From the NCBI GenBank assembly GCA_029298735.1, contig JANSLP010000088.1, positions 45,694 through 109,693 on the forward strand: a DNA stretch of 64,000 nt, given 5' to 3'. The position numbers were made by a program, and so were the translations under genes. Source of the stretch: Ophiostoma sp. CBS 140.51. Taxonomy: Eukaryota > Ascomycota > Sordariomycetes > Ophiostomatales > Ophiostomataceae. Positions within the stretch are counted from its first letter, which is position 1, and each line of letters begins with the position of its first letter. Of this stretch, positions 10,226-22,738 are shown one piece after another. The notes beneath the pieces are model-generated. The model saw only the letters and a list, made by a program, of their open reading frames with translations. It did no database searches and had not been told where the DNA came from.

Positions 10226-13200
10226 TGAAGCAAAATCGCACCTACTTCCAAAGTACGTGCTGACTACTGAACAGATCAGTCTAATGAATATTCAAATTGT
10301 AAATATGGGCGTAGGGAATGCGTGATTGAGACGAAGTCATGAACGTAAAATGTATGTCGAAACGGTGGTGATTCTGTTCGTTGTATTTCTATATCACGTT
10401 AATTAACCGTGCCAAGGTTGCTCTTTCCAGTTGACTTGCCCGTTAGCTCCTAGTGTAGGAGCGTTGGTTGGGTACTTCAGTTGGGGAAAACGGCACTTGC
10501 CTTCTGGCCAATGGTTCATCGCGCCTTCCTTGGTCCGCGTGCATCGTTCTCGTCTGTTTTCTTCTTTTTGTTGGAGTTTGGCAGGGCTCTAGTCCGCGTT
10601 TGTAGGCAGCAGCGCACCAAGAGGCCAAAATGGCACCAAAGAGGGCACCAAAAGCACACCAAACGATGACAAGCTGTCGTCTCTGCGTCATAGCCCTGAC
10701 TCCAACGACAAAAAAGCCCCGGCTCACGACGTATTACTGCATCCATCTTGTCACCACCGACACAACCGGTAGGTTGACAATGCACAGATGAACAAAGCAA
10801 CAAGTACTATGACCTGTGACTATCACTTGGTGTGATGCAGGCAAGCATCTAACGCGAGCAAGTCATGCTTGCATGATGCATGTGGGTGATGGCGATGCCC
10901 TGTCACTGTTGACGAGGCAGACGCTGCACGATAAAGAGGTGGAGCATGGCAAGGAGAGAAAAACTGGAGAGAAGATGATGAGATATGGAGCATCTCGTCT
11001 GGATTAGAAATAGGATGATCACGATTGCGGAGGTATGCAGAAGACACTTGGAAGGCACTTAAAAATGCACTTAAGCGTGCAGGAGCGGTGCATTCCGAAG
11101 GACGACCGAAGAGGAAACTGCCACACTGCCTAGGAGAGGACTGCCATCGGGCGCCGGAGAGGGAATGGTCGCAGATGCGAGAGAAGGACCAATGGAAGAA
11201 AAGAAGGTAAAGAAGCAGGACAGGGCAGAACAGGAAAGGAGGGACCGGCGAGCGTCGCAAAGCAGGCTCGGCAGGGAAGGAGGTGTCGAGGGGCGTGTGC
11301 AAACGAGAGAAGGAACAGGGAAAAGAGCGACAAGACCAGCAAGAGAGCAGCACAGGGCAGCACAGAGCAGGAACAGGAAGGGACGGGTTGCTCGGCGGAC
11401 AGGGGCCAACCGCGTTTTGGGTTTGGGCTGCCGGACGAGGCGCGTCGAGATGCCTGGGGTGGCCTGTCTGTGCGGCCGGGCTCGTGGAACAGGCACAGGG
11501 TCGCGGCGAAAGGGGACCCTGCTGGAACCACTAAAACCACTTTCCCGGGGCGGCCTTTGGCCACTTTTAGGCCACTTTTCTGGCGTTTTGCACCACTTTT
11601 AATTACAGCATGTGCTGGGCGACAGCCGTTGTTAGGGGCCACTTCTGCCCAAAGACTGTAAATATGGGGCCCTGGACAAGCCTGGGCCAGCTTTCTGGCC
11701 GCTGTGATTCGTTTTCGCGTCTTGGTCGACTTTCATTTTCTTTCTTGTGTGAAGAACCTCGCGCCTGGATATATTGTCGACTCTCGCCTGCAACCATGCG
11801 CCGCTCAAACAACAGACGGCTTGTCGTCCCATGTTTGCCGTGTTGTTCCGCGACGAGTCAGGCTGTTCAAAGGTATTCTTGAAAAGAAAGAAAGATGTCG
11901 TATTACCGAGTTTCTCATTTTCTTTTCTTTCTTTTAGTAAAAAAAATAAGGAATATACTCGTCATTATTTATTTTGTGCCCCCTCGTCCACCCCCTGAAA
12001 CGGCTGCCAGTGATCTGGAAGACATTGCATCTGTCGGGACCAGGCGGCGCAGATCCGGCCATCTTCTGTCTTGATCTATGTCTTTGTCTTGATTTTTGTC
12101 TTGATCTCCTATCTTCATGCTGTTCATCTGATGTCTTGTGTTCTGGGCTGGGTATGCTTCATGGATGTCTGTCTTGTGTGTCTGACGGCTCGGTTCGGCC
12201 ACCGGGCGCGTTCCTGACTTGCAATGCATATGTGTCTGTCTCTGTCTCCTTTTGTATCCTGGACTCTGGTCGCAGGGATGATTTGCAGGGTGATGTTGGA
12301 CCCCTTTTACGACGGGCTCTTCCTTTCTTTATTTCTTTTTTTATTTCCTTTTTTGGGGGTCCTTCTTTGTTTTCCTTTTCATCTCTCCCTTTCGTCTCCC
12401 TTGTCAGCCACCCATCAAAGGTACGTACTCTTCTTGTGCTCTTTTTATAGCGAGTAAAAGTAATACAATATCATACCGGCTATGCTCTGCCATATTGTGT
12501 TTTGCTGTGGTCGATCCGGGGAACCAGACACATCTGCCAGTCTCCTGTCCGTCTGATTTCTCAGTCCAGTCAACTGTGCGGCTGATTCAATATTCAAGAC
12601 GGAATACCAAGACAATATCCCGTCGATGCCATAAATGTGCCTCTCCAGCCACCGAAATATGTTTCCCGTTCATCCTGCCCTTTGTCTTTTTTATTTTATA
12701 TTCTTCCTCTTTTTTTCTGTGCCGCATCTCACATGTATTTGTTTTCTCCTCCGCATCCTCTCCGGGTTTCTATCTCATTTAGTTACGACGACACCCTCCG
12801 TCTGTCTCCTGGATATATTACATGAATCAACGTGGTAAATAAAGCTCCTATCTGGGTAAAACAGTCAAGAAAATAAAAGGAATCAGCGGAGTACATTTCC
12901 ACCCCCTTTCTGTGCCGGTATGACTCTTCCCTTTCAATATTTAATGACGCTCCAAGCTGCATCGAGACGTTTAAATGCTGTTTTTCAATGTTCTCTGTGA
13001 GAACAATAGCATCTTAGTGGCCGTCGCTTCTCTTTGATGCATCCCCATTTTCCCCTTTTCTACACACATTGTGCCTGTTGGTTCGCCCAATAGCTGTCGA
13101 CATAGAACGAAAACAGCTTCTAAAGCGTTGTAGAATGCTTCGATTATTAAAAAAGGAAATGGCAAAGAGGATGGACCCCGAGAGAAAACGTGGTTGGGCT

Positions 13201-13745
13201 GTTGTTTGTTGGCTGCATTTTTTTCTCTCTTTTTTTCTTTTATCTTTCCCTTCTTTTTTTTCAGCCTCTTGCCTATCTCGTATTTTTTTTTTCTGTCAGT
13301 TTTCCAGTCTTTACTTATTTTGTGTGTGCGATACCATGCACGATACAACTCTGCCCAATGTACGGAGTGCTTCGCTTGGTCGCATATGTCGTATGTTTGC
13401 TTTTGCTAGGGCAGAAAAAAAATGCACGTCAATGCCTAACTGCTACTTTGTCTGCTGTCCTGGTCTACTTGTATTAAATCGCTCGTTTTGCTTTTTTTTT
13501 GGCTCGTATGTCAGAGTGAGGTATTTCGTGAACACTCATGCCTGGCAGCCGAGGTGCATCGGAAGACAGTTCTCTATAGTGGTGCAGCATAGTGCCCAGA
13601 CGCAAAAGAAAATGTCAAGAAAAGAACTAAGAATAAAATGCCAAGAATAAAACGCCAGTGATATTGCAATATTACGCAGTAAATCAAAATCGCGTTTTGC
13701 TCGTCTCATACAGATCCATCTCTATATATCTCATATCGCCTCTCC
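10226..13745. other. 3.5-kb region without a supported gene
   Basis: No reading frame has a recognisable domain or plausible exon structure. About 11160-11360 is GA-rich; 12300-12400, 12660-12780 and 13200-13310 are strongly CT-rich on the + strand, resembling the leader tracts in front of other genes here. Short imperfect repeats occur around 10610-10665 (GGCACCAAA-like) and 12068-12105. The right end includes the 3' UTR of the Aquarius gene. I found no tRNA-like fold by eye. Confidence 0.5.
12068..12105 (+). repeat. Short interspersed octamer GTCTTGAT
   Basis: GTCTTGAT occurs three times at 12068, 12086 and 12098 within 38 bp in noncoding sequence. Likely a small degenerate tandem repeat; no function implied. 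Confidence 0.6.
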
Positions 13746-16700
13746 TCAATTTTCTCCATCTTCATCCTCCTCCGCACCGGGCCCGTCATCGTCGCCGGCG
13801 TCTTCACCGCGCGGGCCTTCATCGTCATCACCGCCGGGCAGGGCAACAATGTCTTCACCGTCGTCTTCGCGCGCAGGTGCCGGCAGCAGTTTGAGGGAGG
13901 CGTCTTCACTGGCAGCTCCACCCTCAGCCGCCACTCCCTCCGCCTTGGCCTTGTCGGCCTCCATCTGCTGCATCTTTGTCTGAATCATTTCGTAGACGTA
14001 CTGGCCAAGATGTTCCACCCCCTCCATAGCCACCTCGTTGGCCAATGTACCACCGGCGGCGGCCTTGTTCTCGTCGGCAATAACGCGGTTCGACGGCCAC
14101 AGCTCGCCCGTCACGAGCGCGAGCTTGTCGGGCCGCTGCAGCAGGATTTGGAAGGCCTGGCGCAGCTCCGGGCAGGACTCAAAGACATGGCGACGGCCGA
14201 CGATATACAAACCCAGGCGGGCACGGGACAGCGCCACCGTCAAGCGGCGGATGTCGCGCAGGTAGCCCACACGGGACGTGCGTGTAAGGGAGAGAATGAT
14301 GTCTGTGATGTTAGAAGGGTAATTACAAAGAAAAGAGGAAAAGGATGCACTTACAGTCGTTCTGCTCGCCTTGGTAGCGGTCGACGGTGGTCAGAACCTT
14401 GGGCAGGCCAAAGATGGGGCTCTTGCGACAGCGGTACTCGAGCACGTCGCGAATCAGAGCGCGCTGGCCGGCGTATGTCGCCAGGATGGTAATTTTGCTG
14501 GCCGGGTAGCCCAGCAGGCGCATATACTGGAAGATGGCTACGGCGTACTCGGCCTCACCCAAGTTCTGGACAAAGCGTGGCGACGGCATCGACTCGCCAC
14601 GGCCGCGGTAGTTGGGCACATTGATAAACTGGTAGTCGTAGCGGAAGCCTGCATTGGCCGTCAGGAACGCCGGGTTCGTCTGCACGTGCGGCAGATCCAC
14701 GAGGCCCGGGTAGCGCCAGCGGTACAGGTCGGCAATGGACGGGCGCGCGCGGCCCTGCTGGTCGAGGTTGATGGTAGGCACGCCAAGGCGCACAAGCCGC
14801 GAGAACAGCGACTGCTCGAGATTGGCATAGTTGCGGTAGGCGCCGTTCTGCACAATGGGCGAGTTCTGGAGATGGTCGCCACACAGCACGACACGCTGTA
14901 GCGGCACCTCACCTGTCGTCGCGTTGGCCTTTTGTAGCGCCAGCGGGATGAAGTCTTCAATCTCCGTGATCTGGGCCGCCTCCTCGACGACGACATTGTC
15001 ATACTTGAACCCGAGGGCCGCAATCTCGCCGCGCCGCATCGCCGCGTGGGTCGACGTCATGGCTACAATGCGCGCCTCCTTGGTCAGCAGGTAGTTGGCC
15101 TTGTCGCGGTCGCGTCGCAGAATCTCAAACGGCTGCACGTCCGACAGCTCAGCAAACACCTTGCTGATGTGCCGGTAGCAGCCGTTGGCAATGTCCAGGA
15201 CAGTATCGCGGTCTGCGTCCTCCGGGAACAGCGGCTGTGGCGCGTCAGCAAAGTAGTTGCGGAAGGGGAACGCCTGCACGATATCTGCTGCCGAGGCACC
15301 ATCTGTGTGCACGGCGACGTCGTTGAACTTGGTCCAGGCCGGCTCAATGTACACCGAATTGAAGTAGCCCGCCGTCTCAGCCGAGTTGCCGTGTGCGCCC
15401 GGTGCACCAATGCTAGCTGCCAGCCGCGTCACTTCCTGCAGGTACTGGTTGCGGTTCTCCAAGAACATCTCGACACGGCCAAATTTGCTAAAGCTGGCAC
15501 CATCGAGAGCCAGCTCTTCCTCACCGTGGCCCAAGCGTAGCAGATGCCGCTGGTCAATGTCGAGCATAGCAATCTTGGCAAACAGCTGGTTGAGCGCCTG
15601 GTTACTGTGCGCGATCAGTAGTGTGCGCTGCTCGGGGAAGTTGTGGTAGATGGTGTTGATGATCTGTGTTGCTACGTCCGTCTTGCCTGTACCTGGTGGG
15701 CCGACAATGACAGTCAGGCCGGGCTGCGCGCCCGACATGATGGCCTCGGTCTGTGCCGGTGTGAAGCGCACCGAGTTGAGCTTGGGCGCGTCGACAGGGT
15801 AAGGCCCGTTGTTGGGCGGTGTGTATGTCGACACTTTCAGCGTCTCGACGTCGGCAATCAGCGCAGGCTCAGCGTCACGGCGGCGCTTCTTGGATGCAGG
15901 CTTGGCCGGCGCCAGAACCTCGGCCGCTGGTGGCTTGTCGGCCAAACCCAGAACGTACGGAGGGCCAAAGCTGCCCGTGACATCGTCGCTCGGCTCGACC
16001 GTCTTGCCCGGCAAGCTCTCAATCAGGTGGTGCCAGTCGAGGAACGTGTCGCGGAAGTCAACTTTCTTGATACGGTTCGGCAGATGCTTGTAGGTGGCTG
16101 CAGCCGGGTCGCCGTAGCCCAGGAACACCTCGTGCAGCCAGGGCGCCAAAGGTACGTCGGACAACACAAGGCTGCGGATCGAGTCGAGGATGGGCTTGAA
16201 GTTGTTCTCACGCGCGTGCCGCCGGACCACCAAGTTGAAGGTGTCGTAGACATCGGGTGCGCCCTCGGACGACTGGGCTGTGTCCTCGACGAACGCAGCA
16301 GGGTCCAGCTTCACCTGCAGCTTCTTGACGGTGTTACGGTGTCCATGGCCGCCACGATCACCTCCACCTCCACGACCTCCGCGTCCACCCCGTCCACGGC
16401 GCTGGAAGCCTTGGCCACGGCCGCCGTGCTCAGACTCCATGGGGTACAAGACCTCGGCTGTTCGAATGGACGTGATGCCGAGTCGTTGAGCTGCCGACGT
16501 GGCAGTGCTGGTACCGTCAGCGGCAGACTTGGCCACACTGGCGTTCACGGCGACCAGAAAGACAGTGTCCTCTGGCCGCAGACCCTCCCACTCGCGGCGC
16601 ATAAAGTCCTTGACGCCGCGGAAGTCGATGGCAATCTCAGCCTTGACAAGCGACGGCTTGTCGTCACCAACAAGTGGAGGAACAACTTGGGCGATGCTGT

Positions 16701-18437
16701 ATGTGTTAGTAAGGAATATACTTATAAAAACAACCATGTTCAATCATTGGAGATTAGGGGGTCACTCACGTCATCTTCTGAATGGGCATGACCATCTTGC
16801 CGACGCGCGTAAACCGCGTCTCGCCCGCATTGCCGAATGTAGGCTCGACCCGCAGCAGGGCCGTCTCAATGTCCTGGCGGATGCCGTAAAAGGACTCGTT
16901 GCGGTACAGCACTAGCGAGCGCCACAAGAAGTCGCCCACGGACAGGTACTGCAGGTTCAGCTTGGGCAGCGCCATCGGCTGCGACCCGTCGTACCCCTCA
17001 GACCGTGCGAGACTCGTGTCAAAGATGTTTTGCTCCGTCGGCATAATCGACAGCCCGCGCGCCTCGTCCTGGAACGTCGGCCGCTTCTCAAACGTGGCCA
17101 GCAGCGCCTCCAGCAAGAACTTGCGCCCAATCTGCACCTTGCAGGACGCCGGGTAGGAAGTCCGCAGGTGCAGCAGGCCCGCCAACTGCGCAATCTCGTC
17201 GTCCGTCAGCGGTGCCAGCAGTGCCGCTAGCTCGTCGCGCTTATCGATGGAGCCATAGTTGGACAATGCCAGCACAGTCAGCTTTTCCTTGAAGTGCTTG
17301 AGCGCGAGACGCTGCAGGACGGCAAGACGTGTGCAGTGCTTGTCGTAGGCTTCGGTTTCGCTGAGCTGTGCGCCCGTCTGGTCGTCCACACTGAAATATG
17401 TGTAGTGGGCAAGCAACGCCGCCATGTCGCGCAGCAAACCGTTGGCCTCGTCGTGAACCACGGGCGAGACCGCCAATGCCGGCAGCACGTGCAGGTCTTG
17501 CAGCAGGGCATTGACATACCGCCGCGTGGGCAGCTGGCTCTGCAGGTCCGACAGGAACTCGACAAATCGCTCGCAGTAGCGCACGACGTCTTCGGCGCCC
17601 GATTCGTCAAACAGCACGCCGATAAAGTCGAGCACGAGCGTGTACAGCCACGAGCGGTCAAACCGCAGGCGGGACTGCGTGTCTGCATCGCCCGCGTCGA
17701 ACCGTTTTGCCGCTGCACGCCACTGCTTACGCAAATGGCCCGTCTGGTCGAGCAGCTCGTCGCGGCGCGCATCATTCGAAATATTGTGCCACGTCGAGAT
17801 GGACACGAGCGGCGCGCACTCTTTGCGCACAATGGCTGTGTCGAGGCTCTGGAAAGCGTGGATCACAAAGGACAGGATATGGGCACGGATGGCTAGCGAG
17901 AAGCTCGTCGTGTCGAGACTCAGAGTGAGTGTTCGCCGGAAAAAGGACGCAAAATCGAGCGGCCGGTCGGCAAACACGCCCCATGTGTCGAGGTGTTCGC
18001 GCTTCTTGGCATTGATGATGAGCACAATGAGGAGGACGTGCTCGTCGGAAGAGTCTTCGTTGTAACCAGGCCATAAGTAGCTGTGATATGTTAGCACTGT
18101 CTTCACGATACGTCTTCTTTCACCTCTTCTTTCTCTCCCTTCTCTCCTTCCCTCGCGTCTGTGCTCACCCTTCTAATGTCTGGAGCGTCTCGAGAGACAG
18201 CAGCGACTGAAACGCAAAGGCTTCCTCCTCCAGCGCGTCCCAAAGACCGGCCTTGATCACGTCGTTCTTAACCTTGACCTTGTCGGCCAGCTTGCCGCCC
18301 TTGAGCCAGTGCTCCTTGGCCAGTTGTGCAAACGCCGACTCGCCTTCTGGCACAGCAGCTGGGGGTTTTGCGGTAGCCTTCTTCCCACCCTTGGCCTTGG
18401 CACCCGCGCCGCTCTTGAGCTTCTTGGCCGGTGGCAT
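13746..18437 (-). CDS. Intron-binding protein Aquarius / Cwf11-type spliceosomal RNA helicase
   Basis: SF1 helicase of the intron-binding complex, which contacts the intron upstream of the branch point in the activated spliceosome; nuclear. Four exons: 18437-18169, 18080-16770, 16696-14355 and 14302-13746 (introns 88, 73 and 52 nt, all with CTAAC). The product is 1492 residues, close to the roughly 1,500 usual for the family. Residues 1-525 form the helical N-terminal region with the W-P-G-Y motif. The helicase core has Walker A GPPGTGKT near 858, motif II VVVEEAAQ near 1095, then CGDHLQ, the VDRYQGEQND motif and VALSRAR. An RGG-rich insert lies at about 616-650 before the helicase core, and the tail is very acidic. 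The gene is divergent from Hpr1, another mRNP factor. Identity is strong; splice sites are inferred from frame and motif continuity. Confidence 0.95.
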
Positions 18438-19164
18438 GGTGAATGAAGCCTTTTGAAGCCTTTTGAGAGAAACCGTGATAGTTGTTCGAATCGAGGATCG
18501 CGGTCTACGGCTGCAACGCCGGTCGAGTTGGGGGTGTGTGTCGCGTTCTATGTGTGTGGATCGACGTCGTAAACATGTGTTTATGTCTGCTGTGACGCCT
18601 CTCAGTCCGTATATAGCTCGTGTTGTGTTGTGTTGTGTTGTCGTTTTGTCGTCTTTTTGACCTCTGTTTCTGCCGTTATTTACTTGAGATGCTCACTAAA
18701 ATTCCAGAGAGGCGGTCGCACCTTCCCTGCCTTCCAGCAGCCGCGTTACGTCGCAAATTCGCAAATGCAAGGAAGGTCTAGGCGGGCTTGTGGCTCAAAC
18801 GCGCTAGAAAATTGGAATGGGGTGTTCTGATTGGCCAGCCTTGCCTGCCGTTTACGACAGCCACAGGCAGAAACAACAGGCGGCAGGTGCTAATGGCTAG
18901 CTTGACAAGCTCTGGAGTACCAGAGTGTTTGCGCTACAGCGCATATGCAGTAGTGGACAGTGGTGGTCCACCAATTGCTTCATTTTCCAGTCAACTTCAG
19001 ACATCACCAACTTTCGTCTCGACGACCTCCTGTCCACCCTGCGCCCACCACGGCCAAAACCAAGCCAATAATAACATCCAACAAACCATATATAACGACT
19101 GAGCCCTATACCATACCCTCCACGCTCCCAGAAGCGACGCAGCGCTTCCTTTCTCACGGCCACG
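18438..19164. promoter_or_regulatory. Divergent promoter region between Aquarius and Hpr1
   Basis: A 727-bp spacer separates two head-to-head genes for nuclear RNA processing. A TATA-like TATATAA lies at about 19088-19095, some 70 bp before the Hpr1 ATG. A second TATA-like stretch (GTATATAG) is near 18608-18615, about 170 bp from the Aquarius ATG, next to a short GTGTT tandem run (18620-18640). No other gene is visible. Confidence 0.5.
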
Positions 19165-22036
19165 ATGCCTGGCCTTGACATCAACAGTCACGGCATCCCA
19201 GCCGTCGAGCAGATCGGCGTGTACCTGCAGGGGCTGCTCGACCATGCCGAGACGGTCAAGTCGGAGTGTGAGCTAGAGCCGACGCTGGCCAAGTCTGATT
19301 TTGACGACATCTACGGCCACGTCGCGCGCATCTTCACTGGCTTCGATGACCCCAACGGCAAGAAGCTGAGACAATATGCCATTGTCGAGACGGCCGCGCG
19401 CGACATCTTTGGCGAGTTGATTGTGAGTACCGGGTGTGTTACTGTTGTTAATTTGTTCCTAGCTAACGACTTAGGCCACCACGTCGATCGATTCCCCCGA
19501 CTTTGTGCGCGTTTGGAACCTGTTTGACATCTTGGCCATTCTGGCCGACAACGGCGACTGCGACCCGGCCCTCCTCTTCTGGCTCATCGAGGAGCTGCTC
19601 GACAGCCAGACGATTGCCGGCTGCCGCAAGGTGTTTGACTACCTCGAGTCGCGCCGTGAGCGCATCACGGCCAAGTACTTTAACAATACAAAACTTGTCA
19701 TTTTGCGCAGCTGCAACGACCTGTTGCGGCGTCTTTCGCGGGCCGACGACACGCCCTTTTGTGGCCGTGTGTTCATCTTTCTGTTCCAAGTCTTCCCGCT
19801 AGGCGACAAGAGCTCGGTGAACCTGCGCGGTGAGTACCACGTTGAGAATGTGACGACATACGACGAGACGCCTGTCAAGACGGGCACTGAGGAGGATGGC
19901 GGTGAGAAGATGGAAGTTGATGAGGCGACGACGACAACGACGGCAACTACAGCAACCGCCGACGAGAAGCCAAAGACCGACTTTGCCGCACTGTACCCCA
20001 TCTTCTGGTCCCTACAAACCAGCTTCAGTCAGCCCAAGAAGCTGTTTGACCCCGCACATTTTGCCCAGTTCAAGGCCGGTATGGACGCCTCGCTGGCCGC
20101 TTTCCAGCAAATTAGCAGCCAGGACAACTCGCGCAAACAGCGGCAGCTCGACGAGTCACGGCGGGGTGTCAAGCGGAAGCGTGACAAGGAAGAGAAGGAG
20201 AAGGAGGTGAAGGATGTAGTAAAGACAGAAGCCAAGAACGAGGAAGACGAGCTGGCTGATACGTACAACCCCAAGTACCTCACCAGCAGAGACTTGTTTG
20301 AGTTGGAGGTAAGTTGCTTTTCCCCAGAAAAGCTATATCAAAATGACCTCCTAACAACCTATAGACCAGCGACTTGACGTTCCGGCGGCACTTTTTGCTG
20401 CAGGCACTCATCGTCATGGAGTTCTTACTCTCCCTCTCGCCCAAGGCCAAGGAGAAGCTGGCCGGGACCAATGCGCCCAACAAGTCCGTCACTTACTCCG
20501 ACCAGACCCTGAGCAAAGAAGACGCTGCCTGGGCCGCCAAAATGAAGCACGACATCACCAACCATATTAAGAATAGCCATAGTGATGGTCCTTACTTCTT
20601 ACGCATGGTCGACACCATTCTGGCGCGCGACAAGAACTGGGTCCGCTGGAAGATTGAGTCGTGTCCGTCTATCGAACGGGTTCCCGTCTCCGCCGATGAG
20701 TTTGTTGCTGCCGAAGAGGGTGCTCAGCGCGCTTTTGGTCAGCGTCGCAGGAGGAGTACTGGTGGTGGTATGGGTTCCTTTTCGCTCGATTTCCTCGACG
20801 AGGAGGATCCAGAGGAGGCTTTGGCCGAGCTCAAAAAACCTAGCCGCTCGCAACTGTCGGCCCTCGACACCTTTGAGCGTGAGATTGCCGACGAGGACTT
20901 TGAGATTGAGATGCCCGACAGCGATGCATCCAAGCAGCAGGCCGAGGAGCGCAAAGCCAGCAAGACATGGCGGGCGCTGCGCATTGTGCGGCAGACGAAT
21001 TTGTCGACGTTTGACAAGATTGACAATGACGACGATGTACGGCTCATCTTCAAGATTGGTGACGGCAACGACGACGACGAAGACGAGCTTCTGGATGGTG
21101 AGGCAGGCGAGGCAGGCGAGGCAGGAGAGACAGCAGACAGCGACAAGCTGCCCACGAACAAGCTGCCCGTTGTGCTCACCGCTCCCGACGACGAGATTGC
21201 CCTGACAGCGGCCAAACTGCTGGTCGAGCAGAACCCGGCCGTTTTTGGCATTGTCGGCCAGTACACAACACGCCCGGTGCCGGCCGCAGACTCGGAAACA
21301 ACCACCAAGAGCTACGACCAGCACCTCGAGTCAAAAGCGTTCAACCTGCTTCTGGACGGCGACGAGTTTGTCGGCTTTGGCGAGTCGGCTGGCCACCAGT
21401 ACGGCTCGCGCAGAAAGCAAATCGATGCCGTCTCCAGCACTGGCAAGATTCCACTGGTGCTCATGAACTATGAGGTAGGTCCACAACTCGCCTATATTCA
21501 ACTTTTTCACTTCATTTACTAACGTACTACAGAGTGTCGACGCTGCCCAGGGCAATGCTTTTGCTGCTCGTTTCGTTTTCCTCAAGCCGCCAGGCACAGA
21601 TGCTCTCGAGCCGATACTCAAGGCAACGGGTGCATACGAGGCCGAGTCTGATCTGCAGGCCGCTCTGACGGAGGCCAAGGAAGTTCTCGACAAGATTGAT
21701 GGCGAGGGTCAGCCAACATTTGAAAAGACGATCGACGTTGCCGCCGATGAGGTTGCAAGTGCAGCCACACAGCTTGGAAACTACGTCTACGGGAGAGAAG
21801 AGGCAGTTGAAGAGGCGGCAGAGACAGCACAGACAGCAGAGGCAGAGCCAGCGGTCAAGGATGAGATCGAAGTGAAGCAGGTCCCAGAAGAAGGCAAAGA
21901 GGAAGACAGTGGGGAAGAGAGTGAAGAAGGCACCAAGGCAGACACTGTCGGGGGGGCCACGACAGAGCCGACTGCAGAGGAAGACGCATCGATGGCTGAT
22001 GCCGGCGACGAGGCTGTGGAAAATAATGACTCTTGA
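19165..22036 (+). CDS. THO complex subunit 1 (Hpr1/THOC1)
   Basis: Subunit of the nuclear THO/TREX complex, which couples transcription elongation to mRNP assembly and export and limits R-loops. Four exons: 19165-19422, 19475-20308, 20365-21474 and 21533-22036, giving 901 residues. Introns are 52, 56 and 58 nt with GTGAGT/GTAAGT/GTAGGT donors and CTAAC branch points. Residues about 80-560 carry the helical efThoc1-type domain, including the HFLLQALIVMEFLL segment and the DKNWVRWKIESCPSIER motif typical of THOC1. A lysine/glutamate-rich, NLS-like segment (KRKRDKEEKEKE) lies near 330. The C-terminal 100 residues are acidic and low complexity, which is common in fungal Hpr1. The ATG at 19165 follows a TATA-like element by 70 bp. 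The gene shares a divergent promoter with Aquarius. Confidence 0.92.
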
Positions 22037-22738
22037 GAGGGAGTGGTTGATATCCTATTAAAGAGTCTGTTTTTATTTTGGAGTTGGGAATGTACAACAA
22101 TGGCAAATACGGAGTCAGCGATCTTGATTCAATTTCTTACAGAGTAATTACAATAGACTTATGAGAAGCCAACGACAATATTTGGGATGGGCGTCAAGTG
22201 TGCAGCTTCGATGGACCGCCAAACATATTGGTATAACTACTACTTCTGAGTGTAGAGAAGTCTGACAAGACCCTCACTTCTGTATTCCGCCGCAGTCTAT
22301 CCGTCGTAGTTTGTTGAAACATACAAAGAGAGGACCGTTGGTAAAGTCTCTGTTTTACCAAGTTTACCGTCATTTTAGGGGTATCATCCCAGAGAAACCG
22401 CCGAAACCATGGCAGAGAAACAGGAAACAATAAGGGAATGATCATTAAAAAGAAACAAGTTCGATGGACTGGAGACAAGTTGCACTTCCAGTCCACGGTG
22501 TGGAATCGTGTTGAAAAGAGGAAAAAAGGAACGAAATAATGGAATCAGGCGCCAGAGTGTATCTCAACGCTTTGGTATAATAAAGGAAAGGGAATAGAAG
22601 AAAAGAAAGGAACAGGAAAAGTGTCCTATAAACCAAAGGCCGTAAACCAAAAAGACCATAACCCAAAAGCCGTATTTGAACGAAGTCGTAAGGCGCGTTA
22701 AAGAAAGGAAGTATTAAGAAACAGAGACGGGCAACGCA
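22037..22738. other. Convergent 3' flanks of Hpr1 and the INSIG gene
   Basis: 702 bp between two convergent genes, expected to hold both 3' UTRs. Nothing gene-like is visible. Three near copies of the phrase AAACCAAA/ACCCAAAAGCC occur at about 22630-22675. Confidence 0.6.

Noticed and set aside
10226..13745. Degenerate transposon in the gene-poor gap
   Set aside because: No terminal repeats, target duplications, transposase-like frame or the AT-rich look of mutated repeats.
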